A DNA stretch of 8,318 nucleotides, from NCBI GenBank assembly GCA_027023165.1, contig JALVWX010000162.1, positions 1 through 8,318 on the forward strand. Reading direction: 5' to 3'. Below the pieces are notes generated by a model, which saw nothing but the letters and a program-made list of their open reading frames with translations, was not told the origin of the DNA and ran no database searches. This document shows, one piece after another, positions 1 to 4,992 of this stretch; position 1 is the stretch's first letter; every line of letters starts with the position of its first letter. The stretch comes from Thermococcus sp. Lineage in GTDB: Archaea > Methanobacteriota_B > Thermococci > Thermococcales > Thermococcaceae. The position numbers were made by a program, and so were the translations under genes.

Positions 1-1
1 A

Positions 2-841
2 ATCAACGACAAAACACCCGAGCAGTGGATTCGCGCCCACGAAGAAGGTGCCGGTGGCGTTGTGACTAAATCAATTGGAATCGAGCCGAGGAAGGGCTAC
101 GACAACCCGACCATAGTCGAGCTCCCCTACGGCCTGATAAACGCGATGGGACTGCCGAACCCGGGCTGGAAGGGTTTCCTTGAGATGGTTGAGGGCTACA
201 CCTTCGACTTCCCTCTGATAGTTTCCATATTCGGTGGCACAGCCGAGGAATTTGCCTTTCTGGCGGAGAGGCTGAGCGACGTTGCAGATGCCTTTGAGCT
301 GAACCTCAGCTGTCCCCACGCTAAGGGCTACGGCATGGAAATCGGCCAGAAACCGGAGAACGTCTATGATGTCGTTAAAGCCGTTAAAGACGCCACTGAT
401 AAACCGGTAATAGCGAAGCTCACCCCCAACACGGACGACATAACCAAACTTGGACTCGCCGCTGAAAAAGCGGGAGCGGATGCGGTCTCGGCGATAAACA
501 CGCTGAAGGCGATAGCGATTGACATTTACGCGAGAAAGCCGATACTGAGCAACAAGGTCGGCGGTTACTCCGGGCCCGGGGTCAAGCCCGTTGCTCTAAG
601 GGCCGTCTACGACCTCGCAAAGGCCCTCGACATCCCGGTGATAGGAATTGGAGGCATAACCACCTGGCAGGACGCGGTCGAGTTCCTCCTGGCTGGGGCC
701 TCAGCTTTGCAGATAGGAACTGCCGTCTCGCTCCGCGGCTGGAATGTCTTCAGGGAGATAAGCGAGGGGATTGAGAAGTATCTCGAGGAGGAAGGCTTTT
801 CGAGTGTAAGGGAGATAGTCGGGCTGGCTCTGGAGGAGTAG
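2..841 (+). CDS. pyrD: Dihydroorotate dehydrogenase, class 1B catalytic subunit (5' end outside the window)
   Basis: Oxidises dihydroorotate to orotate in de novo pyrimidine synthesis; a cytoplasmic FMN enzyme that normally pairs with an FeS/FAD subunit (PyrK) in class 1B. The reading frame is open from base 2, and the upstream codons already give family-like residues (..[13 protein letters not shown]), so the GTG at 62 is internal and the gene starts before the window. Visible are 279 codons before TAG at 839-841; full-length members have about 300. Key motifs: NLSCPH, whose Cys (codon 311-313) is the catalytic base of class 1 enzymes; IAKLTPN; the [14 protein letters not shown] loop, close to the GGLSGPAIKPIALR type of class 1B; and GIGGI followed by [10 protein letters not shown], the FMN-phosphate site. 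queC follows two bases after the stop, so the two are probably cotranscribed. The identification is secure; the class 1B assignment rests on the motifs. Confidence 0.95.
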   Translation: MNDKTPEQWIRAHEEGAGGVVTKSIGIEPRKGYDNPTIVELPYGLINAMGLPNPGWKGFLEMVEGYTFDFPLIVSIFGGTAEEFAFLAERLSDVADAFELNLSCPHAKGYGMEIGQKPENVYDVVKAVKDATDKPVIAKLTPNTDDITKLGLAAEKAGADAVSAINTLKAIAIDIYARKPILSNKVGGYSGPGVKPVALRAVYDLAKALDIPVIGIGGITTWQDAVEFLLAGASALQIGTAVSLRGWNVFREISEGIEKYLEEEGFSSVREIVGLALEE

Positions 842-843
842 GC

Positions 844-1716
844 ATGAAGAAGTGGAAAACGTTCTCATTGGGTAGAGATTTGACTGTCGAGGAAATAGAA
901 AAAGCCACAGAGGAAGCCCTCAACGAGGCTACGAGTGACGTTAAACTTCCGGAAAACTTTAAGCCATCAAAATTGGACTTAAGCCTGGTGAGAAAGATGA
1001 AGCGGGCGGTCGTTTTGTTCTCAGGTGGACTCGATTCAACGGCCTGCCTCTACTGGGCGAAGAGGAACTACGACGAGGTGATAATGCTCACCGTCAACTA
1101 CGGTAGCAACGAGGAGAAGGTAACGAACAGAGTGGCAGAGTTCTTCTCGAAGGAGCTGAACGTCCCGCTGAAGATAGTTCGCCTAGACTTCCTCGAGGAC
1201 TTTTCGAAGCTCCGCGGGACGACCCTCGTCGGCGGGGAGACGCCGAAGGTCTCGGCCGAGGAGCTTGAGAATATGCGCGTCGCGCGGGAAACTGCGAAGA
1301 GCGTCTGGGTTCCAGCGAGAAACGTCGTTCTCATAAGCGTCGCCGCATCCCTCCTCGATGCCCTCGGCGGCGGGGATATCATAGTGGGCTTCAACGCCGA
1401 GGAAGGGGCCACCTTCCCGGACAATACGCCCGAGTTCGTGGAGAAGATGAACGAGATGCTCCGCTATGGGACCATGGCTGAGGTAAAGGTCGTTGCCCCC
1501 CTCATAGACCTCGACAAGAGGGGCATTGCGAAGCTCCTGAAGGAGCTGGACGCGAAGTACGAGTACTCCAACTCCTGCTACATGCCGAAGGGCTTCACCG
1601 AGGACGGGAAGCCGATACACTGCGGCGAGTGCGAGAGTTGCGTCAGGAGACACCGCGGGCTTATGGAAGCCCTCGGAGAGGACAGGACGGTCTACGCGGT
1701 CGAGCCTAAAATCTGA
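844..1716 (+). CDS. queC: 7-cyano-7-deazaguanine (preQ0) synthase QueC with N-terminal extension
   Basis: ATP-dependent conversion of 7-carboxy-7-deazaguanine to preQ0. In Euryarchaeota preQ0 is inserted at G15 of tRNA and becomes archaeosine. The 290-aa product has the PP-loop SGGLDST (residues 60-66), VPARN (156-160), and four zinc-ligand cysteines near the C-terminus: C245, then C260, C263 and C266 in HCGECESC. QueC proteins are usually about 220-240 aa. The extra length is about 51 residues in front of [12 protein letters not shown] kept ATG 844 because GGAGGAG (832-838 region) lies just upstream and the frame stays open, with a lysine/glutamate-rich, helix-like sequence. ATG 997 is an alternative start (239 aa), with GGTGA at 987-991. 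The gene follows pyrD by two bases. The function is clear; the start is uncertain. Confidence 0.93.
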   Translation: MKKWKTFSLGRDLTVEEIEKATEEALNEATSDVKLPENFKPSKLDLSLVRKMKRAVVLFSGGLDSTACLYWAKRNYDEVIMLTVNYGSNEEKVTNRVAEFFSKELNVPLKIVRLDFLEDFSKLRGTTLVGGETPKVSAEELENMRVARETAKSVWVPARNVVLISVAASLLDALGGGDIIVGFNAEEGATFPDNTPEFVEKMNEMLRYGTMAEVKVVAPLIDLDKRGIAKLLKELDAKYEYSNSCYMPKGFTEDGKPIHCGECESCVRRHRGLMEALGEDRTVYAVEPKI

Positions 1717-1747
1717 TGTTCAGCCCCGGCCATTCAGCACCGCAAGA

Positions 1748-1755
1748 TTTATAAA
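1748..1755 (+). promoter_or_regulatory. TATA box of the tRNA-Phe/tRNA-Gly unit
   Basis: TTTATAAA preceded by the purine-rich GCAAGA (BRE position). Its centre lies about 32 bases before the first base of tRNA-Phe, the expected distance for an archaeal promoter with a short 5' leader. The seven-base gap between the two tRNAs suggests one promoter serves both. Confidence 0.75.
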
Positions 1756-1783
1756 TCCGCCCCGGCCTTTTATCTTTGGACGT

Positions 1784-1860
1784 GGGGCGGTAGCTCAGCC
1801 TGGGAGAGCGCCGGACTGAAGATCCGGGTGTCGGGGGTTCAAATCCCCCTCGCCCCACCA
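1784..1860 (+). tRNA. tRNA-Phe (anticodon GAA), CCA encoded
   Basis: Full cloverleaf. The acceptor GGGGCGG (1784-1790) pairs with TCGCCCC (1850-1856) with one G·U. The D arm has GCTC/GAGC. The anticodon stem CCGGA/TCCGG encloses loop CTGAAGA, with anticodon GAA at 1818-1820. The T arm is GGGGG-TTCAAAT-CCCCC. Discriminator A1857 is followed by a genomically encoded CCA at 1858-1860. A14-G15 of the D loop is present, and G15 is the archaeosine site in archaea. No intron is seen. Confidence 0.97.
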
Positions 1861-1867
1861 CTTTTGC

Positions 1868-1945
1868 GCGGTGGTAGTCTAGCCTGGTCTAGGACACCGG
1901 CCTTCCAAGCCGGTAACCCGGGTTCAAATCCCGGCCACCGCACCA
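1868..1945 (+). tRNA. tRNA-Gly (anticodon TCC), CCA encoded
   Basis: The acceptor GCGGTGG (1868-1874) pairs fully with CCACCGC (1935-1941). The anticodon stem CCGGC/GCCGG encloses loop CTTCCAA with anticodon TCC at 1904-1906. The T arm is CCGGG-TTCAAAT-CCCGG. Discriminator A1942 is followed by encoded CCA at 1943-1945. It lies seven bases after tRNA-Phe on the same strand and is presumably processed from the same transcript. Its CCA directly touches the left inverted repeat of the 1946-2563 island. Confidence 0.97.
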
Positions 1946-1967
1946 TTCTAACAAACTTCGCCTGCGC
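1946..1967. repeat. Left 22-base inverted repeat of the tRNA-bounded island
   Basis: Begins at the first base after the tRNA-Gly CCA with TTCTAACAAACTT, followed by CGCCTGCGC. The reverse complement recurs at 2542-2563 with 21 of 22 bases identical (C1959 against T), directly after the CCA of tRNA-Leu on the other strand. The left arm can also fold locally: TTCGCCTGC (1957-1965) pairs with GCAGGCGAA (1995-2003), and AAGCTTTGTTC (1975-1985) pairs with GAACAAAGCTT (2001-2011). It may be a shared tRNA trailer or the terminus of an element. Confidence 0.8.
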
Positions 1968-2041
1968 GACGTTGAAGCTTTGTTCTAATCTCATGCAGGC
2001 GAACAAAGCTTGCAGGACATAGTTTGATTAGAGGGTGCTTT

Positions 2042-2081
2042 TTCTCATGAGAATACCGGATACTGGGCGTGTATTCTTTTT
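2042..2081 (+). terminator. Palindrome plus T-tailed stem-loop
   Basis: TTCTCATGAGAA (2042-2053) is a perfect 12-base palindrome. Overlapping it, AGAATAC (2050-2056) can pair with GTATTCT (2071-2077), and TTTT follows (2078-2081). This may end read-through from the tRNA-Phe/Gly unit. Archaeal termination mainly needs the T run, so the stem may be incidental. Confidence 0.35.
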
Positions 2082-2093
2082 GTGACTCGTTAG

Positions 2094-2208
2094 AAGGGGT
2101 TTACTCTTAAAAAAAGTCCCTCACGCAGATTTGTTTTCATTTTAGTGTCCTGCGGACGCCTTGAGTAAGACAAACACTGGAGAATAGACATTGGCGAGTA
2201 AACCCCTT
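2094..2208. repeat. Long inverted repeat enclosing about 90 bases
   Basis: AAGGGGTTTACTC (2094-2106) is the exact reverse complement of GAGTAAACCCCTT (2196-2208), 13 of 13 bases. The enclosed 89 bases contain a further GAGTAA at 2163-2168. No ORF or known motif was recognised inside. The pair could close a long RNA stem or bound a short element. Confidence 0.55.
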
Positions 2209-2275
2209 TGGAGATTAGCATCCTTAGAAAAGCACGCGAGTTTTCCGCCAGCGCTTGCGAAGGAAGCTTTTGGAA

Positions 2276-2301
2276 AAAGCTTCACCAAAAGTTTGTAGCT
2301 C
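2276..2301 (-). repeat. Internal copy of the island repeat (related to 2517-2541)
   Basis: AAAGCTTCACCAAAAG followed by TTTGTAGCTC. The reverse complement of 2517-2541 is the same sequence except for one substitution (CACC against CATC) and one missing A. Immediately upstream, AAGCTTTT (2263-2270) and AAAAAGCTT (2274-2282) form a small inverted repeat. This is at least the third member of the repeat family in the island. Confidence 0.7.
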
Positions 2302-2341
2302 TTTCCAAGAGAAGAGGTCCAGGTGGGTTTTTAACTTTTAA

Positions 2342-2460
2342 AACCTCCCTTTAAACGGGGGCTCTTTTAATGAGGCCTCAGCCGTGGGATTACTTTCCTC
2401 TGACGCCCGTAGGGCGTCTTTTTAGTGTAAACCTCGTTAAAATGGGGCTCTAAGGGAGTT
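2342..2460 (+). ncRNA. Possible structured RNA (nested stems), unidentified
   Basis: Three nested helices can be drawn. The outer is AACCTCCCT (2342-2350) with AGGGAGTT (2453-2460), one bulged C. The middle is TTTTAATGAGG (2365-2375) with CCTCGTTAAAA (2432-2442), 11 pairs including one G·U. The distal hairpin is GACGCCC-GTA-GGGCGTC (2402-2418). Within this, TGAGGCCTCA (2371-2380) is a competing palindrome. No known RNA family was recognised, and the region is not as GC-rich as most hyperthermophile RNAs, so this is a hypothesis. A TTTTAAAA stretch near 2336-2343 could be a promoter or just AT-rich sequence. Confidence 0.3.
2402..2423 (+). terminator. Perfect 7-bp hairpin followed by five T
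   Basis: GACGCCC (2402-2408), loop GTA, GGGCGTC (2412-2418), then TTTTT (2419-2423). It has the form of an intrinsic terminator, but no gene ends just upstream. In archaea the T run alone may act. It could mark the 3' end of an unannotated transcript, or be the distal arm of the structure proposed at 2342-2460. Confidence 0.45.
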
Positions 2461-2516
2461 CCCGTCCAAATGATTGAGTTCAAGTAGAAAACCCTTCATA
2501 AACGCACTTCAAGAAG

Positions 2517-2563
2517 GAGCTACAAACTTTGATGAAGCTTTGCGCAGGCAAAGTTTGTTAGAA
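2517..2563 (+). repeat. Right repeat unit, including the 22-base inverted repeat 2542-2563
   Basis: 2542-2563 is the reverse complement of 1946-1967 with one mismatch and touches the tRNA-Leu CCA. The adjoining 2517-2541 matches the reverse complement of 2276-2301. Within the unit ACAAACTTTG (2522-2531) is the exact inverse of CAAAGTTTGT (2549-2558), giving a 10-bp stem with a 17-base loop. Read from tRNA-Leu, this hairpin would be its trailer. Confidence 0.75.
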
Positions 2564-2651
2564 TGGTGCGGGGGCGGGGATTTGAACCCCGGAACCCCTA
2601 CGGGACGGGACCCTAAATCCCGCGCCTTTGGCCAGGCTCGGCTACCCCCGC
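2564..2651 (-). tRNA. tRNA-Leu (anticodon TAG), CCA encoded
   Basis: On the minus strand the acceptor GCGGGGG (complement of 2645-2651) pairs with CCCCCGC (complement of 2568-2574). The discriminator is A and CCA is encoded (complement of 2564-2566). The anticodon stem CGGGA/TCCCG encloses loop TTTAGGG; anticodon TAG is the complement of 2613-2615 and reads CUA. The long variable arm (class II) and T arm CCCCG-reverse/CGGGG are complete. It is 88 bases long and converges with tRNA-Phe/Gly. Confidence 0.96.
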
Positions 2652-2675
2652 GCGTTTCCCTCTTCTCCCTCCCGC

Positions 2676-2683
2676 TTTAAAAA
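2676..2683 (-). promoter_or_regulatory. TATA box of tRNA-Leu
   Basis: On the minus strand this reads TTTTTAAA, preceded by CAAAGT in BRE position. Its centre is about 28 bases before the 5' end of the tRNA (2651). It is divergent from the plus-strand TATA box at 2699-2706, and the two BRE elements almost touch. Confidence 0.7.
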
Positions 2684-2698
2684 CTTTGAGGGGCAAAG

Positions 2699-2706
2699 CT
2701 TATAAG
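2699..2706 (+). promoter_or_regulatory. TATA box of the membrane protein gene at 2770
   Basis: CTTATAAG preceded by GGCAAAG (BRE). It predicts transcription start near 2727-2730, inside the double palindrome at 2709-2742, which leaves a leader of about 40 bases carrying GGAGGTGA. Confidence 0.7.
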
Positions 2707-2708
2707 GA

Positions 2709-2742
2709 TGTAAAGTAAGCTTTACGTAAAGGTAACTTTACA
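2709..2742. promoter_or_regulatory. Double palindromic operator-like element
   Basis: Two adjoining inverted repeats of the same half-site: GTAAAG-TAAG-CTTTAC (2710-2725) and GTAAAG-GTAA-CTTTAC (2726-2741), flanked by T2709 and A2742, so the whole 34 bases are nearly one palindrome. The junction CTTTACGTAAAG (2720-2731) is itself a perfect 12-base palindrome. The element sits directly downstream of the TATA box and over the predicted start site, where a bound protein would block transcription. The binding protein is not known; the Xre protein encoded at 3677 is a candidate. Confidence 0.7.
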
Positions 2743-2756
2743 TAACGATAGAACCC

Positions 2757-2764
2757 GGAGGTGA
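2757..2764 (+). promoter_or_regulatory. Ribosome binding site that sets the start at 2770
   Basis: GGAGGTGA, a full match to the 16S anti-SD end, five bases before ATG 2770. The in-frame GTG at 2761 lies inside this site and so cannot be the start. Confidence 0.85.
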
Positions 2765-2769
2765 AAAGA

Positions 2770-3489
2770 ATGAACACCCTTTGGGACGTTATCCTGACCG
2801 GGCTAATACTATTTCTCCTTGTATTAGTTTATATTTACGTAAAGATGATACTCGGATTCATTAAGGTTCTTAGGGGAGAAAGCGTTGACTGGAAAACCCG
2901 GTACTTCTGGGCCCTAGCTGTCTTTGGGGTCGTCATAACTCCGATAGTTAGAATGCTTAGGCCCTACGGTGAAGAGCTTTCCATAGTTATCTTCGCTCTT
3001 TCTGCGGGTCTATTTACTTACCTCTACCTTTACAAGTACGAGGCCAAGGTAAAGAAGACTGTACTGTGGGACGAGAGAACGCTCATGATTAAAGAAAAGG
3101 CTGCTTACGCATTTATAAAGGCCGAACTCCTCATGCTACTTGGGGCATCCCTCTATCTTCTTTACCGGTATCTACATCGCAGTGTAATGCTCTGGGAAAG
3201 AGCCGTGCTCGTTGGAGTACCCCTTCTGTCCCTCGTCTTACTCCTGTACCTTCTGGCCACTGAATTAAAGCTCGATGAAAGGGAAAAAAGGATAAGAGAA
3301 AAGGTTTCACGTGAAATATTTAAAATTGAGTACCTTGGAGTGCTATTCGTTTCGGCATACTTCTTTGCTGTCGCCAGGCTTAAACACGTTGATGAGTATA
3401 ACATCTACGGCATAGGGGCTTTTGCAACTTTCATAATTTTGGGAGTCCTAATTAAGATTTTTGAAAGATACTATGAGCGGGCGATGTAA
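2770..3489 (+). CDS. Polytopic membrane protein with internal duplication (DUF2178-like)
   Basis: 239 aa with about seven hydrophobic segments (near residues 7-29, 45-63, 69-88, 118-135, 144-165, 186-204 and 213-231). Two copies of a motif begin with DER: DERTLMIKEKAAYAFIKAEL (101-120) and DEREKRIREKVSREIFKIEY (169-188). They are 68 residues apart, with nine identities over 21 positions, and each is followed by two membrane segments, so the C-terminal two thirds look duplicated. The DER...I.EKA pattern resembles DUF2178-type archaeal membrane proteins, which often lie beside small Xre regulators, as here. No catalytic motif was seen and the function is unknown. The start is ATG 2770, set by GGAGGTGA. 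Its codons are noticeably more AT-rich than those of the ABC genes downstream, which may point to a different origin. Confidence 0.85.
   Translation: MNTLWDVILTGLILFLLVLVYIYVKMILGFIKVLRGESVDWKTRYFWALAVFGVVITPIVRMLRPYGEELSIVIFALSAGLFTYLYLYKYEAKVKKTVLWDERTLMIKEKAAYAFIKAELLMLLGASLYLLYRYLHRSVMLWERAVLVGVPLLSLVLLLYLLATELKLDEREKRIREKVSREIFKIEYLGVLFVSAYFFAVARLKHVDEYNIYGIGAFATFIILGVLIKIFERYYERAM
2834..2843. promoter_or_regulatory. Intragenic operator-like palindrome
   Basis: TTTACGTAAA, with G following, matches 11 of 12 bases of the junction palindrome CTTTACGTAAAG at 2720-2731. It lies about 110 bases downstream, inside the coding sequence. It could be an auxiliary binding site, but a palindrome this short in AT-rich coding DNA can arise by chance. 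Confidence 0.3.
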
Positions 3490-3631
3490 GATGTCCTATT
3501 GAGGGTGTAAACCAGAATGAGAAAAAATCAAACTTGGCAGGGGCAAAAGATTTTAGAAATTCAGATACATAAAGCACGACTGGGACATTAAATGGAATTT
3601 GCAATCCTGTCAGAGGAAAGTGTCATGCAAG

Positions 3632-3639
3632 CTTATTTC
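3632..3639 (+). promoter_or_regulatory. Candidate TATA box of the Xre/ABC operon
   Basis: CTTATTTC preceded by ATGCAAG, which parallels GGCAAAGCTTATAAG at the 2699 promoter. It would place the start near 3660 with a leader of about 17 bases. It is a weaker TATA match; CATTAAAT at 3585-3592 is the alternative. The rest of 3490-3676 holds nothing else I can name. Confidence 0.4.
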
Positions 3640-3653
3640 TGTTTCTCATTCGA

Positions 3654-3677
3654 TTTACGATACAGGGGGATGTAAAG
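3654..3677. promoter_or_regulatory. Spaced half-sites at the start of the regulator gene
   Basis: TTTAC (3654-3658) and GTAAAG (3672-3677) are inverted with a 13-base spacer. The second overlaps the G of the GTG start codon. The half-site is the same as in the double palindrome at 2709-2742 but the spacing differs. It is consistent with autoregulation by the Xre protein, though not proof of it. Confidence 0.35.
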
Positions 3678-3889
3678 TGAAAAACCGCCTCCGAGAGCTG
3701 CGGGAGGAAAGAGGGCTGACACAGGAGGAGCTGGCGAAGGCCCTTGGGGTAACGAGGCAGACGATAATAGCCATCGAGAAGGGCCGCTACGATCCATCCC
3801 TAAGGCTGGCCTTTAAGATGGCAAGGTTTTTCAACGTCAGGATAGAAGATATATTCATCTATGAAGGTGAGAACAATGAAGGCCGTTGA
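3677..3889 (+). CDS. Small Xre-family HTH transcriptional regulator
   Basis: 70 aa, almost entirely a Cro/C1-type helix-turn-helix: residues 15-35 (TQEELAKALGVTRQTIIAIEK) cover the turn and recognition helix, followed by YDPSLRLAFKMARFF and the VRIEDIFIYEG ending typical of short archaeal and bacterial regulators of this class. I chose GTG 3677, preceded by GGGGG at 3665-3669, because it gives the standard family N-terminus MKNRLRELREERGL. An upstream in-frame ATG at 3599 would add 26 cysteine- and serine-rich residues with no family resemblance. The gene overlaps the next by 14 bases and heads an ABC exporter operon. It likely controls this operon and possibly the membrane gene at 2770 (inferred). 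Confidence 0.93.
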   Translation: MKNRLRELREERGLTQEELAKALGVTRQTIIAIEKGRYDPSLRLAFKMARFFNVRIEDIFIYEGENNEGR

Positions 3890-4247
3890 GAGGGTTGCGG
3901 GCATGATCCTCTACCTTGGCGGCATCGTGCTGACCCTTTTATATCCGCCCGTGGAGAGGGCCGTCTGCATGACCGCTCCGGGCGGAAATGTTGCAGAGGC
4001 CGTCAACCCCTTCTTCTTGACGGTGGAGGTTGGCCTCGTGCTGATAGGCTCGGCTTTCCTCTCTGCGGGTCATAACTTCAGGAATAGCTTCGCTAAACTC
4101 GGATGGATAGGCGTTGCAAGCGGTCTTGGGGTGGCATTCGTCGGAGGCTACTCAGGTCTTCGGGCGGTTTTCCTTTTTGGAGTTTTGCTCGCCACTTTCG
4201 GCTTGGCTATTTACAAGTTTGGGGGTATGAAAAATGCCTGTGGTTGA
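3876..4247 (+). CDS. Small four-helix membrane protein of the ABC operon
   Basis: 123 aa with four hydrophobic segments near residues 5-23, 46-64, 74-91 and 95-114; glycine-rich and without obvious catalytic residues. I do not recognise the family. ATG 3876 is preceded by GGTGA at 3865-3869; the in-frame ATG 3861 lies upstream of that site and is less likely. It overlaps the regulator gene by 14 bases and the ABC ATPase gene also by 14 bases, so translation of the three is probably coupled. It may be an accessory membrane subunit, an immunity protein or a signal sensor for the regulator; the sequence does not decide. Confidence 0.82.
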   Translation: MKAVERVAGMILYLGGIVLTLLYPPVERAVCMTAPGGNVAEAVNPFFLTVEVGLVLIGSAFLSAGHNFRNSFAKLGWIGVASGLGVAFVGGYSGLRAVFLFGVLLATFGLAIYKFGGMKNACG

Positions 4248-4992
4248 GGTTCTGGACCTCGAGAAGGACTACGGTAAGGTCAAGGCCCTCAAGGGTGTAA
4301 GCTTCTCCATCGACGAGGGCGAAATCTTTGGACTCATCGGGCCGAACGGCGCCGGCAAGAGCACCACTCTGAAAATCCTGTCAACGCTCCTCAAGCCCAC
4401 GGGCGGAAGGGCAGAGATAGCTGGTTACGATGTCGTCAAAGAGGCCTCGAAGGTCCGTGAGCTGATAAGCTACCTGCCCGAGGAGGCCGGAGCCTACAAG
4501 AACCTCACTGGAAAGGAGTACCTCGAGTTCATGGCGAAGCTCTACGCCAAGGACGAGGCAAAGGCCAGGGAGATGCTGAAGCTCGGCATGGAACTGAGCG
4601 GCCTCGGCGAGAGGCTGAACGACAAGATCTCGACTTACTCAAAGGGAATGGCAAGGAAGCTCCTCATAGCGAGGGCCTTGATGGTCCGGCCAAAGTTGGC
4701 GATACTGGACGAGCCGGCGAGCGGGCTTGACATAGTCAACGCCTACGCGATAAGGCAGATGATAAGGCGCTTCGCGAGGGAAGAAGGAGTCACCTTCCTC
4801 CTGTCGAGCCACAACATGCTTGAGGTCGAGTATCTCTGCCATCGCGTCGCGCTCATAAACAGGGGACAGATAATCGAAGTAGGGACCCCCGGAGAGCTGA
4901 AGGATAAGTACAGCGCCGAGAACCTCGAGGAGGTTTTCATGGCGGCGGTGGGAGCGAACATCAGCGAGCCTATAGGGGGTGAGGGCGGATGA
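4234..4992 (+). CDS. ABC transporter ATP-binding protein (NatA/DrrA-like)
   Basis: 252-aa nucleotide-binding subunit that powers export through the permease encoded next. Walker A GPNGAGKST (36-44), signature YSKGM (135-139, a common variant of LSGGQ in this exporter group), Walker B LAILDEP (155-161, catalytic E160), D-loop SGLD (163-166) and H-loop H193. The Q-loop position has glutamate (YLPEEAGAY, 80-88), which is usual in the NatA/DrrA-type group. ATG 4234 follows GGGGGT (4221-4226). It overlaps the upstream gene by 14 bases and the permease by ATGA (4989-4992). The substrate is unknown; sodium, drugs and peptides are all exported by relatives. Confidence 0.95.
   Translation: MPVVEVLDLEKDYGKVKALKGVSFSIDEGEIFGLIGPNGAGKSTTLKILSTLLKPTGGRAEIAGYDVVKEASKVRELISYLPEEAGAYKNLTGKEYLEFMAKLYAKDEAKAREMLKLGMELSGLGERLNDKISTYSKGMARKLLIARALMVRPKLAILDEPASGLDIVNAYAIRQMIRRFAREEGVTFLLSSHNMLEVEYLCHRVALINRGQIIEVGTPGELKDKYSAENLEEVFMAAVGANISEPIGGEGG

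Larger units (their letters stand above)
1946..2563. other. Gene-less, repeat-rich island between convergent tRNA genes
   Basis: 618 bases with no ORF that has both a ribosome binding site and protein-like composition. The sequence is visibly richer in A and T than the flanking genes. It holds the 22-base inverted repeats at both ends, a third diverged copy of the repeat family at 2276-2301, the inverted repeat 2094-2106/2196-2208, two stem-loops followed by T runs (2050-2081 and 2402-2423), and a nested stem set at 2342-2460. It could be the remnant of a small non-autonomous element, a structured RNA locus, or both. No integrase or transposase is visible. Confidence 0.6.

Noticed and set aside
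1183..1653. 156-codon minus-strand ORF inside queC
   Set aside because: Shadow of a GC-biased gene; the plus strand encodes complete QueC motifs.
1868..1945. Integrated virus or plasmid with attachment site in tRNA-Gly
   Set aside because: No integrase and no direct repeat of the tRNA 3' half downstream; the shared sequence is inverted and mostly outside the tRNA.
1828..2022. 64-codon plus-strand ORF
   Set aside because: It is a read-through of the two tRNA genes and their trailer; no ribosome binding site and no protein-like composition.
1946..2563. CRISPR array
   Set aside because: Repeats are inverted, few and unevenly spaced; there are no regular direct repeats with unique spacers and no cas genes.
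2530..2563. C/D box small RNA starting at TGATGA (2530-2535)
   Set aside because: No CTGA D box at a suitable distance and no C'/D' pair; the TGATGA is part of the repeat.
2474..2680. 68-codon plus-strand ORF
   Set aside because: It runs across the right repeat and antisense through tRNA-Leu. The segment resembling FDEALRRQSLLE is the repeat itself.
3305..3317. TTTCACGTGAAA palindrome as an operator
   Set aside because: Inside the coding sequence without a promoter nearby and unlike the GTAAAG half-site; probably chance.
3599..3676. Upstream extension of the Xre regulator to ATG 3599
   Set aside because: The 26 added residues are unlike the family, no ribosome binding site precedes 3599, and the stretch holds the likely promoter.
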